This document shows positions 48,947-57,937 of a stretch of DNA of 64,000 nt, in pieces. The DNA lies in NCBI RefSeq assembly GCF_024305035.1, contig NZ_JAMWZB010000009.1, positions 1 through 64,000 of the forward strand. Direction: 5' to 3'. The DNA is from Algoriphagus sp. GTDB taxonomy: Bacteria > Bacteroidota > Bacteroidia > Cytophagales > Cyclobacteriaceae. Position numbers and translations under genes: made by a program. The stretch's first letter is position 1. Each line of letters starts with the position of its first letter. A model generated the notes under the pieces. The model saw nothing but the letters and a program-made list of their open reading frames with translations. It made no database searches and was not told the DNA's origin.

Positions 48947-50152
48947 ATGGGGGCCGAGGGAATCCAAAAATCACAAAAGCAGGATACATTTGAAGGGGTG
49001 GATTTTTTAGATCTGGACGATCTTTTAACAGAGGAGCATAAATTGATCCGAACCTCGATCCGGGACTTTGTCAAGCGGGAGATTTCTCCCTACATCGAAG
49101 ACTGGGCACAAAAAGCCCATTTTCCTTCCGAGATTGTCAAAAAATTCGGAGATGTGGGAGCCTTTGGTCCGCAGATCCCAGAAGAATACGGCGGAGGTGG
49201 CCTGGACTATATTGCCTATGGGTTGATTATGCAGGAGATCGAGCGGGGGGATTCCGGGATGCGATCCACGGCCTCGGTGCAAGGCTCGCTGGTGATGTAT
49301 CCCATCTATAAATTCGGCTCTGAAGAGCAGCGAAAAAAATACCTTCCCAAATTGGCTTCCGGAGAAATGCTGGGCTGTTTTGGCCTAACCGAACCAGATC
49401 ATGGCTCCAATCCCAGCGGGATGACCACCCATTTCAAGGACATGGGAGACCATTATTTGCTCAATGGCGCTAAAATGTGGATTTCCAATTCACCTAAAGC
49501 AGATATCGCCGTGGTTTGGGCAAAAAATGAAGCGGGCAGAATTCACGGATTGATTGTGGAACGTGGAATGGAAGGGTTTTCGACTCCAGAAACGCACAGT
49601 AAATGGTCACTTCGTGCCTCTTGCACCGGAGAATTGGTATTCGATAACGTGAAGGTTCCCAAAGAAAATCTATTGCCTGGCAAATCCGGACTCGGCGCAC
49701 CCATGATGTGCTTGGATTCGGCACGTTTTGGGATTGCTTGGGGAGCAATCGGAGCGGCAATGGACTGCTATGAATCTGCCCGAAAATATGCTGCGGAGCG
49801 CATTCAATTCGACAAGCCAATCGGTGCTTTCCAGCTTACCCAGAAAAAACTGGCCGAAATGCTGACCGAAATCACCAAAGCCCAGCTTTTGGCTTGGAAA
49901 GTAGGCAAGATGATGAATGAGGGAAAAGCCAAAACCGTTCATATTTCAATGGCCAAGCGAAACAATGTAGAAATGGCTCTTACTATTGCAAGAGAAGCGA
50001 GACAAATTCATGGCGGTATGGGAATTACCGGGGAATACCCGATGATGCGACACATGATGAATTTGGAATCTGTGATCACCTATGAGGGTACGCACGATAT
50101 TCATCTGCTGATTCTAGGAAATGAAATAACAGGGATTCCGGCTTTTAAATAA
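48947..50152 (+). CDS. acyl-CoA dehydrogenase, glutaryl-CoA dehydrogenase-like
   Basis: GCFGLTEPDHGSNPSGMTT, RIQFDKPIGAFQLTQKKLAEM, GGMGITGEYPMMRHMMNLESVITYEGTHDIH. Confidence 0.93.
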   Translation: MGAEGIQKSQKQDTFEGVDFLDLDDLLTEEHKLIRTSIRDFVKREISPYIEDWAQKAHFPSEIVKKFGDVGAFGPQIPEEYGGGGLDYIAYGLIMQEIERGDSGMRSTASVQGSLVMYPIYKFGSEEQRKKYLPKLASGEMLGCFGLTEPDHGSNPSGMTTHFKDMGDHYLLNGAKMWISNSPKADIAVVWAKNEAGRIHGLIVERGMEGFSTPETHSKWSLRASCTGELVFDNVKVPKENLLPGKSGLGAPMMCLDSARFGIAWGAIGAAMDCYESARKYAAERIQFDKPIGAFQLTQKKLAEMLTEITKAQLLAWKVGKMMNEGKAKTVHISMAKRNNVEMALTIAREARQIHGGMGITGEYPMMRHMMNLESVITYEGTHDIHLLILGNEITGIPAFK

Positions 50153-50175
50153 CCGCATGCCTGAATATCAAACAA

Positions 50176-50203
50176 AATGCTCAGAAAATCCAACTGGGCA
50201 TTT
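50176..50203 (+). terminator. rho-independent terminator
   Basis: ATGCTCAG-n9-CTGGGCAT plus T-tract. Confidence 0.65.
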
Positions 50204-50398
50204 TTTATACGCTCACCGGACCAGGTCTACAGAATACAAAAGGTTGATTTACCTAATTTCAATTTCATTCCAGGCCTTTTCTTCTACCCCTCCTTGGCAT
50301 GGGTGGAGAATATCCGCTTGCTCAGGTATTAGATTTTAGCGCCAACTTTTTCACTTTTACTTCGTAAACCGATTAATTGATTAAAAAAAATTCAGTTC

Positions 50399-53300
50399 TC
50401 ACTCTACTTTACTGAACCGACCCAAATAAGCAGTACCCTTTTCATCCAGCACCCAGATCAAATATACCCCCGAACTTAAGGTTTCTACCTCTATTTCAAG
50501 CACAGCATCACCCATCGCTCTGGTAAAAAGTGATTCGGTCACCCGTTTTCCATTCATTTCAAAGACGTCAAAATAGGCAATTTTTAAGCCTAAATCGCGG
50601 GGAAGTTTCACCTTAATTTGATGATTTGCCGGATTGGGATACAGGGTCAATTCCATGACATCCAACCGGGAGATTAAGCCTGAAATGCTCACTTCAATGG
50701 CACTTAACCTTTTTTTGCAACCCACCTCATTTTCCAGTTCTACCTCATAGCTACCCATTTGATTCAATTCGAGCATTCGTTCATTTTCTCCTTCCAACAA
50801 TTCCCCATTCCGATACCATTGATAGCCTTTTACCCCTTCAGGGGCAACTAATTTAGATCCATCTTGGATAATGGCACCTTCTGGAAATTGGGCAAGTTCA
50901 ACTTCAAAATCATTGGATTCGCTCAAACAAGCACCCGCATAGCGAATCAAGGCTTGATAAACTCCGGGTTCCTTGGTTTCCAAAACTTTAGTGTGCTGTC
51001 CCGAAATCTTTTGCCCGTTTCTACGCCACTCGACTACTTCAAAATCTTTTTCTGAACTTACTTCAAGTCTTGCCTCATCCCCCTCACAAATCAAAGACTC
51101 CCCTTGAATTTGGATCGGATCGGATTCAAAACGCGTAACGGTGACCACTGCGGTCTTTTCGGTTCGATTGCCTGAAAAATCCTCAGCCACAACCCGGATG
51201 TCCACTTTCTTCCCAATATCGGCGCAAGTCAATTCGGTTTGGCTCAATCCAAATTCCAACTCCCCGCAATTATCCGAAAATTCCTCAATCAACAGTTCTT
51301 CTGTTAGTTCCACCTTTCCGATGCTGACATCAAAATGGACTTCCAGATTGTTGACTACCAAATTCGGGGCAAGTTTGTCTGCTATCCTCAATCCCAAGTT
51401 CCTGGTCCAGATTGCTCCGCTTTCATCCGTGAGGGTTACCTCAATGGTCTTTTCTCCTAAATCTGAACAATCAAATTGCTGCTGACTCAAAGAGACCGTC
51501 CAGTTGGGATCTTCCAATGGCCAACGCAAAAAGACCGATTCCGGAGCCAAATCCACCTTGCCATTTGAACCCAGTTCCAATAAAATCTCGGCTTTTAACT
51601 CCGGAAAATCAAATGAACTTTGCTCCACATTCAAACGCTCAGATTTCACTTGACAGCCATTACTCAATTGAATCTCGGCATAATACAATCCCTGTTGCTG
51701 GACTAAAATCGAATTCCCTTTTTCTCCCTCTATCAATTGATCATTCCGATACCAGGACAAAACCTCATACTCGAGTTCTTCTCCTAGTCTGAGCTCTACC
51801 TCTCCGCCTTCATAGAGCTCATTGAGGGCAGAAAGTGAGACTTTCTTCGACTCAAAGACATTCAGTTCAACCATTCGCTTCTTAGTGGTTGAATTTCCGG
51901 ATTGATCTGTAAGCGTGATTTCTACGGTAATCGGCTCGTAGGTTCCATCGGGATTCAGGTCCGAACAGGTAATTTCAGTTTTACTCAGGTCTATACGGAC
52001 CGGTGCAGTCGCCAAACAATTCTCATAAATGAATTCGGTCCGGATATAAAAATCATCAGGGGATAAGGTCGCTTTTCCGATCGTTTGATCAAAGGGAAGA
52101 TTTGCATTTGTAGCTTCAAAATCCGGAGGAAGGGTGTCCAGCACCTCTACCAGCACCACTTTGGTCCAGGTATTTCCTTTTGAATCTGTGATTTTCAATT
52201 CATTTTCAGTACCCGAAAGGTCTGCACAGGTATAGGTTTCGGATCGGGAAAAAATCACTTCCCAGTCCGATTGAACCTCATTTTCCAGATAATCCTGAAG
52301 ACTGGTCTCCGCCATTCCATTTTCATTCAATTCCACGCGAATGGAAGATTTGAAGAGGGGCTCGAGGGTGGTTTCTGCTCCGGTCAATTCAACCAGCACA
52401 CTGACTTCATCAGGATACACCCTTCGTTCGACCGATTGAAGTTCATAGGCCTCATTCATCTGAGGAAAGACATAAACCGGAGTAAAATCCACCTTAGCAA
52501 AGGTTTTGGCTCCATCCTTTACCTTGCTTACATTGACTTCCAAATGTCCATAATGCTTTCCCCCGTCTGTAATTACCGGATTGGCACCTGCAGAATTCCA
52601 GATTTCCTCCGAATTTTCATCCGCGGTCCAAACTTTAAACGGATTATAATCCACCTTGGGAAAAGGAATAGCGCTGTAATCGCGTTTCACCCCAAAAATC
52701 CCATCGCCTGCCACGCCCACATCATAGTACAAAACTCCCTTGCCATCGCCATTTTCATCGACCACACTTCGCTCAAATAGCTCATCATGCCCACTCAAAA
52801 CTGCAATCACTCCATATTCTTCCAAAAGGGGGTGAAGAACCCGCATGGGAAGTCCTGTTTGGCCTACTGACAATTCATGATTGAGCGGTACCCCATGCTC
52901 ACCGGAACTATAGGCAATGTGATGATATTGGACAAAAATCAGCTGACCCGCTTCTGAAGCCGCTTTGAGGTTGGATTCCAGCCATCGATATTGGTCACTC
53001 CCCGGATGAAATCCTGACAAGTCTGTCCCTCCATTACTCGCGTATTCTGCCGCTGTATAATTTTCTTGTGTATCGGTACCCAATTCGGTCAATTCCTTAC
53101 CGGAAACTTTCTCCTCGTCTGAAAAATCAGAGGCCAACTGATCCGGAGTACCATTACTGGAATCCAGGGTCAGAATCGTCACCGGCCCATAGTCCACGCG
53201 ATAATAACTCTGACGATGTTTTTTGAGTGGATCTTCTTCAGGGGTTTCAAAATAAGCATGAAAGCGCATGCGCCCCACTTTGGGAGCAAACTCCCCTCGA

Positions 53301-54148
53301 TCATTGTATCGATAGCCGCCGCTGATTCCGCCATAATTCTCCCAGTTACCCAAAGCCGGTATCAAAGGTAAACTGGTCAGCACCTGATCAAATTCTCCGG
53401 CATTGTGCCTGAAAAATTCATCCCAGGCAGGTTGATACCCCCCACCTTGAACCAAGTCGCCGGGCATGAGGATGAAGTCGGGTTTCCGGGATTTGATGAT
53501 GTTTAGGTTTTCTGCATAACCTTGAGTTTCACTAAGCAAATAGTGGGGAATCTCAATTCCACTTTGGGTAGTAAATCCAAATTTCTCTTTCCATAGCGAA
53601 GGAACCGTCAACCCAAAAGGTCGAAGCAAGGGTGTGCCGGGGGCCCAAGGCCGATGCCGATCTCTACCCCGAGGTTCGGTCTCACTATCCGAAAACGCAA
53701 TAAATCGTAAACTCTCCCAATCTTGATCAGGTTTGGTTTTAAAACTGGCGCTAAACTTCTCTGAACCAAGGGTAACCTCATAGCTGTAGCTTTGGCCAGC
53801 TGGCAGATCCACAAGAGCCACCCGGTAGCGATGGGTTTGCTCAGCAAAAAGCCAGGAACCTTGAGGCAAATCGGAAATCATTTGGGCTTTTTCCTGTGCG
53901 GTATAATAAATCTCAGGAATGAATTCCCCTGTCACTCCAGATTCCCAAACGACGCTTCCTTCTGCATTTTTAACTAAAATTTCACTTGGTAGATTCTGAT
54001 CTGAAAACCAAGTAATCTGAATATTTCCCTGCCCATACAGCTGCAAATACGGTTTTACTCGAAAAAGACTTTCTTCTGGTACGGAATTCAGGCTCATTCC
54101 AAAAAGGAGCGGGAGGAAAATCAAAAAAAATAAATGTCTAGTGTTCAT
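50399..54148 (-). CDS. large secreted metallophosphatase with Ig/HYR-like repeats and T9SS type-A sorting domain
   Basis: purple-acid-phosphatase-like N-terminus (FSDSETEPRGRDRH, MPGDLVQGGG, LGNWENYG, LSGHDELFERSV); repeats 'DKLAPNLVVNNLEVHFD.SIGK..L'; C-terminus LTLYPNPANHQIKVKL...LSSGVYLIWV. Confidence 0.88.
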   Translation of the reverse strand: MNTRHLFFLIFLPLLFGMSLNSVPEESLFRVKPYLQLYGQGNIQITWFSDQNLPSEILVKNAEGSVVWESGVTGEFIPEIYYTAQEKAQMISDLPQGSWLFAEQTHRYRVALVDLPAGQSYSYEVTLGSEKFSASFKTKPDQDWESLRFIAFSDSETEPRGRDRHRPWAPGTPLLRPFGLTVPSLWKEKFGFTTQSGIEIPHYLLSETQGYAENLNIIKSRKPDFILMPGDLVQGGGYQPAWDEFFRHNAGEFDQVLTSLPLIPALGNWENYGGISGGYRYNDRGEFAPKVGRMRFHAYFETPEEDPLKKHRQSYYRVDYGPVTILTLDSSNGTPDQLASDFSDEEKVSGKELTELGTDTQENYTAAEYASNGGTDLSGFHPGSDQYRWLESNLKAASEAGQLIFVQYHHIAYSSGEHGVPLNHELSVGQTGLPMRVLHPLLEEYGVIAVLSGHDELFERSVVDENGDGKGVLYYDVGVAGDGIFGVKRDYSAIPFPKVDYNPFKVWTADENSEEIWNSAGANPVITDGGKHYGHLEVNVSKVKDGAKTFAKVDFTPVYVFPQMNEAYELQSVERRVYPDEVSVLVELTGAETTLEPLFKSSIRVELNENGMAETSLQDYLENEVQSDWEVIFSRSETYTCADLSGTENELKITDSKGNTWTKVVLVEVLDTLPPDFEATNANLPFDQTIGKATLSPDDFYIRTEFIYENCLATAPVRIDLSKTEITCSDLNPDGTYEPITVEITLTDQSGNSTTKKRMVELNVFESKKVSLSALNELYEGGEVELRLGEELEYEVLSWYRNDQLIEGEKGNSILVQQQGLYYAEIQLSNGCQVKSERLNVEQSSFDFPELKAEILLELGSNGKVDLAPESVFLRWPLEDPNWTVSLSQQQFDCSDLGEKTIEVTLTDESGAIWTRNLGLRIADKLAPNLVVNNLEVHFDVSIGKVELTEELLIEEFSDNCGELEFGLSQTELTCADIGKKVDIRVVAEDFSGNRTEKTAVVTVTRFESDPIQIQGESLICEGDEARLEVSSEKDFEVVEWRRNGQKISGQHTKVLETKEPGVYQALIRYAGACLSESNDFEVELAQFPEGAIIQDGSKLVAPEGVKGYQWYRNGELLEGENERMLELNQMGSYEVELENEVGCKKRLSAIEVSISGLISRLDVMELTLYPNPANHQIKVKLPRDLGLKIAYFDVFEMNGKRVTESLFTRAMGDAVLEIEVETLSSGVYLIWVLDEKGTAYLGRFSKVE

Positions 54149-54173
54149 GAATGGAGCTTGAATTAACCCTAAT

Positions 54174-55265
54174 TTACTTGATTCGAGACTTGATTACCAA
54201 GGATTGAACGGGATTTAAAGGATCATTGCTGAAAATAAAAATATTCCGCTGATCGATTCCCTTTCTTCCCTTGGGATCAAAGGTAATTTCTAAATTCATC
54301 TGCTCGCCAGGAGCCAATTCCTGTTTAGGTATCACTAAAGTTAGACATTCACAGTTTCCCTGTATTTTTTTGATTTCCAAGGTTTTCTGGCCATTATTCA
54401 TCAGCGTTACCCATTCATTTTGAATTTCATTAGCCGAAATTTCTCTTAAATCAAGCTCTGGCTCACTAATTTTCAAATTGGGAATGACGCGAAGGTCACT
54501 TTTTGCAAACGGCGGGTAATATTCAAAAACATTGGCCAAGACGGCAATTTGCTGGGGAATCGAATCGCCAAAAGTCAAGGAAATCCCTTCCTCAAAGAAA
54601 CCCAAGTCGCCTTTTTCAGCTCCATTGTACGAAAATTGAAGCAAGCCCCGGGAATGTTGGGGAACCGAATCCTGCACTAGTCGTAGATCGATGTAATCTG
54701 GAGCATAAAACCTCAGGCTGTCTTGAATTAGGGGATCCTCACCGAAATTGAAAAATTCCACCTCCTTGATTTTGGGTTCATGAGTAAACACTTCCCCCAT
54801 ATTGACCTTTTCCAACCTAAAACCTAAATCCCCCTTTCGCACCGGATAATCCAAGTCCGGATTTTGGGGAGTAGGGATGGAAACCCCTTCGATGTAGAGC
54901 GTATCTTGGGTGCCTTGCAGGTTCCCTTTAACCACCACCAGTTTGGAGAAATAACCCGCCGTCGTACTGGGGTTAAATGACACGGAAACCGTTCCTTCTT
55001 CTCCTACATTTACGCTGTCCTGGGTGTAGTCCACCGTGGTGCAACCGCAATCAGTCCAAACTCGCTCTAGGACAAAGACCGAATCCTGGGTGTGGGTAAA
55101 TCGAAAGGTAGCTACCTGAGGACCGTTTTCTTCAAATACAGTTCCCAGATTCACTTTATTGACTTCCCAAACCAACTTGGAGACCGGAAGCTCCTGGGCA
55201 CTAATGACTTGGGAGAAGAAACAACCTAGAATTAAGAAGAAGAATGATTGGGTGCGGGTATTCAT
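54174..55265 (-). CDS. DUF1573 domain protein (ASPM/SPD-2-like repeats), secreted
   Basis: signal peptide; ATFRFTHTQDSVFVLERVWTDCGCTTVDYTQDSVNVGEEGTVSVSFNPSTTAGYFSKLVVVKGN and C-terminal repeat with GNCECL. Confidence 0.88.
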   Translation of the reverse strand: MNTRTQSFFFLILGCFFSQVISAQELPVSKLVWEVNKVNLGTVFEENGPQVATFRFTHTQDSVFVLERVWTDCGCTTVDYTQDSVNVGEEGTVSVSFNPSTTAGYFSKLVVVKGNLQGTQDTLYIEGVSIPTPQNPDLDYPVRKGDLGFRLEKVNMGEVFTHEPKIKEVEFFNFGEDPLIQDSLRFYAPDYIDLRLVQDSVPQHSRGLLQFSYNGAEKGDLGFFEEGISLTFGDSIPQQIAVLANVFEYYPPFAKSDLRVIPNLKISEPELDLREISANEIQNEWVTLMNNGQKTLEIKKIQGNCECLTLVIPKQELAPGEQMNLEITFDPKGRKGIDQRNIFIFSNDPLNPVQSLVIKSRIK

Positions 55266-55334
55266 ACTGCAAATAACGGATAAATCCAGACGAATTATAG
55301 GCTGATTTACTTAATTTGCGCCAAAATTAGAGCA

Positions 55335-56309
55335 ATGGCAAGAGTACTTACAGGTATCCAAAGTAGTGGAAGACCCCATTTGGGAAATATCCTCGGAGCG
55401 ATCGTCCCTGCTATCCAACTGGCTAAAGAAAATACCGAAGAATCCTATATTTTTATTGCGGATTTTCATTCGCTTACCAGTTCCAAGGACGGAGTTTTGC
55501 GCAAAGAAAACACCCTTGCGGTAGCCGCGGCTTGGTTGGCTTTTGGACTGGATATCGAAAAAACAGTTTTTTACCGCCAATCCCGAAGGCCAGAGGTCGC
55601 GGAATTGACCTGGTATTTGAACTGCTTTACGCCATTTCCCATGCTGGCCAATGCCCATAGTTTCAAAGATAAGTCCGAACGATTAGCCGATGTGAATGCA
55701 GGCCTTTTTACCTATCCTGTCCTGATGGCTGCGGATATTTTGTTGTATTCGGCAGACTTGGTTCCTGTAGGAAAAGATCAAATGCAGCACCTGGAAATGA
55801 CCCGGGATATTGCAACTGCTTTTAACCGAATCGTGGAAGAGGAAATTTTGACAATTCCTGAGGCCAGAATTTCCGAGTCGGTAAAAACCATTCCCGGAAC
55901 GGATGGTCAGAAAATGAGTAAATCCTATGGAAACTACATTGATATTTTCCTGCCGGAGAAGCAACTCAAAAAAAACATCAACCGCATCATCACCGATAGC
56001 ACCGCATTGGAGGATCCCAAAGACCCAGACACCTGTAATGTATTCAAGCTTTATAGCCTAATCGCTGAAGAAAGCCAAACGGCCCAACTCCGGGAAAAAT
56101 ACTTGGGTGGAAATTACGGGTATGGTCATGCCAAAAAGGAATTTTATGAATTGATTTTAGACAAGTATGCCCAAGAGCGGAAAGCCTTTGATTTTTACAT
56201 GGCTCATCCGGATGAAATTGAGGTAAAGTTGGCTGCGGGAGAAGAAAAGGCCAAAACCGAAGGCGAGAAAATTTTGAATCGGGTGAGGGAAAAGTTGGGG
56301 TTTCGATAA
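55335..56309 (+). CDS. trpS: tryptophanyl-tRNA synthetase
   Basis: VLTGIQSSGRPHLGNILGAIVPAI, MAADILLYSADLVPVGKDQMQHLEMTRDIA, KMSKSYGN. Confidence 0.97.
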   Translation: MARVLTGIQSSGRPHLGNILGAIVPAIQLAKENTEESYIFIADFHSLTSSKDGVLRKENTLAVAAAWLAFGLDIEKTVFYRQSRRPEVAELTWYLNCFTPFPMLANAHSFKDKSERLADVNAGLFTYPVLMAADILLYSADLVPVGKDQMQHLEMTRDIATAFNRIVEEEILTIPEARISESVKTIPGTDGQKMSKSYGNYIDIFLPEKQLKKNINRIITDSTALEDPKDPDTCNVFKLYSLIAEESQTAQLREKYLGGNYGYGHAKKEFYELILDKYAQERKAFDFYMAHPDEIEVKLAAGEEKAKTEGEKILNRVREKLGFR

Positions 56310-56365
56310 GGGTAAATTTCTTATTCGGTTACCTTCTGAAAGTATCTTAATATCCGCATTAAGAA

Positions 56366-56518
56366 TTATCCCTTTTCAACTTCATCAAGAAACCAATTCG
56401 GTGGAGTGTTTGACCACCAAAATGTACTGAAGGCACGAAACAAATAATCGCTTCGAAAAACCCCACGTTTCTTAGATGCAAACCGTGAGATAGTCTTTAA
56501 ATGCTCAGGTTCCTCATA
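56366..56518 (-). pseudogene. orphan 50-codon open stretch without start codon (gene fragment)
   Basis: minus strand, directly after an in-frame TGA: YEEPEHLKTISRFASKKRGVFRSDYLFRAFSTFWWSNTPPNWFLDEVEKG*; protein-like but no ATG/GTG/TTG at its head. Confidence 0.4.
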
Positions 56519-56546
56519 TCAGGGTAATACCTCAACCTTGCCAACC

Positions 56547-57716
56547 ATGAAAAAAATCCTGCATCTTTCAATCTTTCTACTTTCATTGCGAGCCTTCGCT
56601 TGCGATTGTAACCCGCCGGATATCACCGAAAAATTCATTCGATCTGATTTCGTTGCCAATGTGACAATCCTCAAAATTTATCCCAACAAAGGAAATGAGG
56701 CAGGATATAAAGCTGATATTCAAATTAATGAATTATTCAAAGGAGAAAACCTAAAGTCAATTTATATTTATGGAAGAAGTGATAACGGAATTGGAAGTTC
56801 TTGTGATATGTATATTCCAGCAAATACCAAACTTATCGCCTATGCGATTAAAAATAGGGATGGAAATTTTGGAATAGGAATGTGCTCTGGAATAATGTAT
56901 CTAGATTATTCCGGATATTATAAAAAGAAAACGTTAAAGACCGAAAGTGAGCTGAAAAAACAAAAAAGGGAATTAGAAATTCTACAAACTTTTAAGTCAA
57001 AGAATATAAACCATACTGACAGAATAATTTACAGAGAGAAAACAAACTTAACTAATGAATTACAACAATTTAAAGGGATTCAACTTGAAAAAAAATTCGG
57101 AATCTATGAAATAACGGGAGTATCTTCTGTTTATCAGGAATATCAGTGTGATTCCTCCTTTGGAATTTTTGGTATTTATTTTTATCCTTATGCCCTCCCC
57201 TTTCTGTTTAATATACCTTCTTTGGCCTTAAGTGATCAAATGCTGGATCTTCAATCTTTTCTAGGAAAAGAGGGTCGGATGTTGGAGGAGCGGATTTTGG
57301 GAGCGGTGTCTAATGAAGAAAGAATGAAAATAATGACTGATTTTCTTCGAAGAAGGCTAAGAGATACACTCCCAAACGAACTGAAATTCCAACAAGTCAT
57401 ACAATCTCTTGTGAATTACCAACAAGAATTCACTATTGAAAAACTGGCAGCAGACTGTAATTTATCCAGAAGGCAATTTGAGCGCCAATTCTTGAATTAT
57501 GCCGGTTTGAGTCCCCAAAAATACTACCGAATTCTTCGGTTCCAACACGCAACTGAGTTCTATAAAAACAAGGATCTTAACCTAGCCCATCTAGCCTTAG
57601 ACTGCGGTTATTATGACCAGGCACACTTTATCCATGAGTTTACCAAGTTTTCCGGTTATCAACCCAAAGCCTACTTTTCCGGAAAGGTAACGGGTGTGGA
57701 ATGGCGGGATTGTTGA
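56547..57716 (+). CDS. chimeric ORF: secreted NTR/TIMP-like N-terminus fused to C-terminal part of a DUF6597-AraC regulator
   Basis: N-term MKKILHLSIFLLSLRAFACDCNPPDITEKFIRSDFVANVTI (signal peptide + CxC); C-term FGIFGIYFYPYALPFLFNIP...LAADCNLSRRQFERQFLNYAGLSPQKYYRILRFQHA...CGYYDQAHFIHEF HTH. Confidence 0.75.
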   Translation: MKKILHLSIFLLSLRAFACDCNPPDITEKFIRSDFVANVTILKIYPNKGNEAGYKADIQINELFKGENLKSIYIYGRSDNGIGSSCDMYIPANTKLIAYAIKNRDGNFGIGMCSGIMYLDYSGYYKKKTLKTESELKKQKRELEILQTFKSKNINHTDRIIYREKTNLTNELQQFKGIQLEKKFGIYEITGVSSVYQEYQCDSSFGIFGIYFYPYALPFLFNIPSLALSDQMLDLQSFLGKEGRMLEERILGAVSNEERMKIMTDFLRRRLRDTLPNELKFQQVIQSLVNYQQEFTIEKLAADCNLSRRQFERQFLNYAGLSPQKYYRILRFQHATEFYKNKDLNLAHLALDCGYYDQAHFIHEFTKFSGYQPKAYFSGKVTGVEWRDC

Positions 57717-57769
57717 CTTTCTGGTTACCCAATCACTGGACCAAGTACAATACCTGTTGCCAGGTAAGA

Positions 57770-57937
57770 AGTTTTTTTTGGGCAAACCGCCAGGTAATGG
57801 TGAACCGGCATGCTTGTGAGTATTTCGAACCCATAGGAAATGGTAAACTACAATTGATAGTGCAGCCCGAATTGGCTAACAGGATTATCATCAGCCAGAA
57901 GCGGGCAAAAGGATTTAAGGAATGGGCGGAGAGTTAA
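57770..57937 (+). pseudogene. truncated LytTR DNA-binding domain (C-terminal half only)
   Basis: FFWANRQVMVNRHACEYFEPIGNGKLQLIVQPELANRIIISQKRAKGFKEWAES* matches the 'FFRANRQFIV...GKL.L.......IIVSR.RA.EFK.W' end of LytTR. Confidence 0.65.

Noticed and set aside
51141-52780. Several + strand ORFs inside the 1249-aa metallophosphatase (e.g. 51141-51485, 52271-52780)
   Set aside because: Antisense to a gene with clear domain structure; no recognisable motif
57701-57769. N-terminal part of track ORF 57701-57937 (MAGLLTFWLPNHWTKYNTCCQVR) as coding
   Set aside because: First codons overlap the AraC ORF end in another frame and show no homology pattern; only the part from about 57770 resembles LytTR
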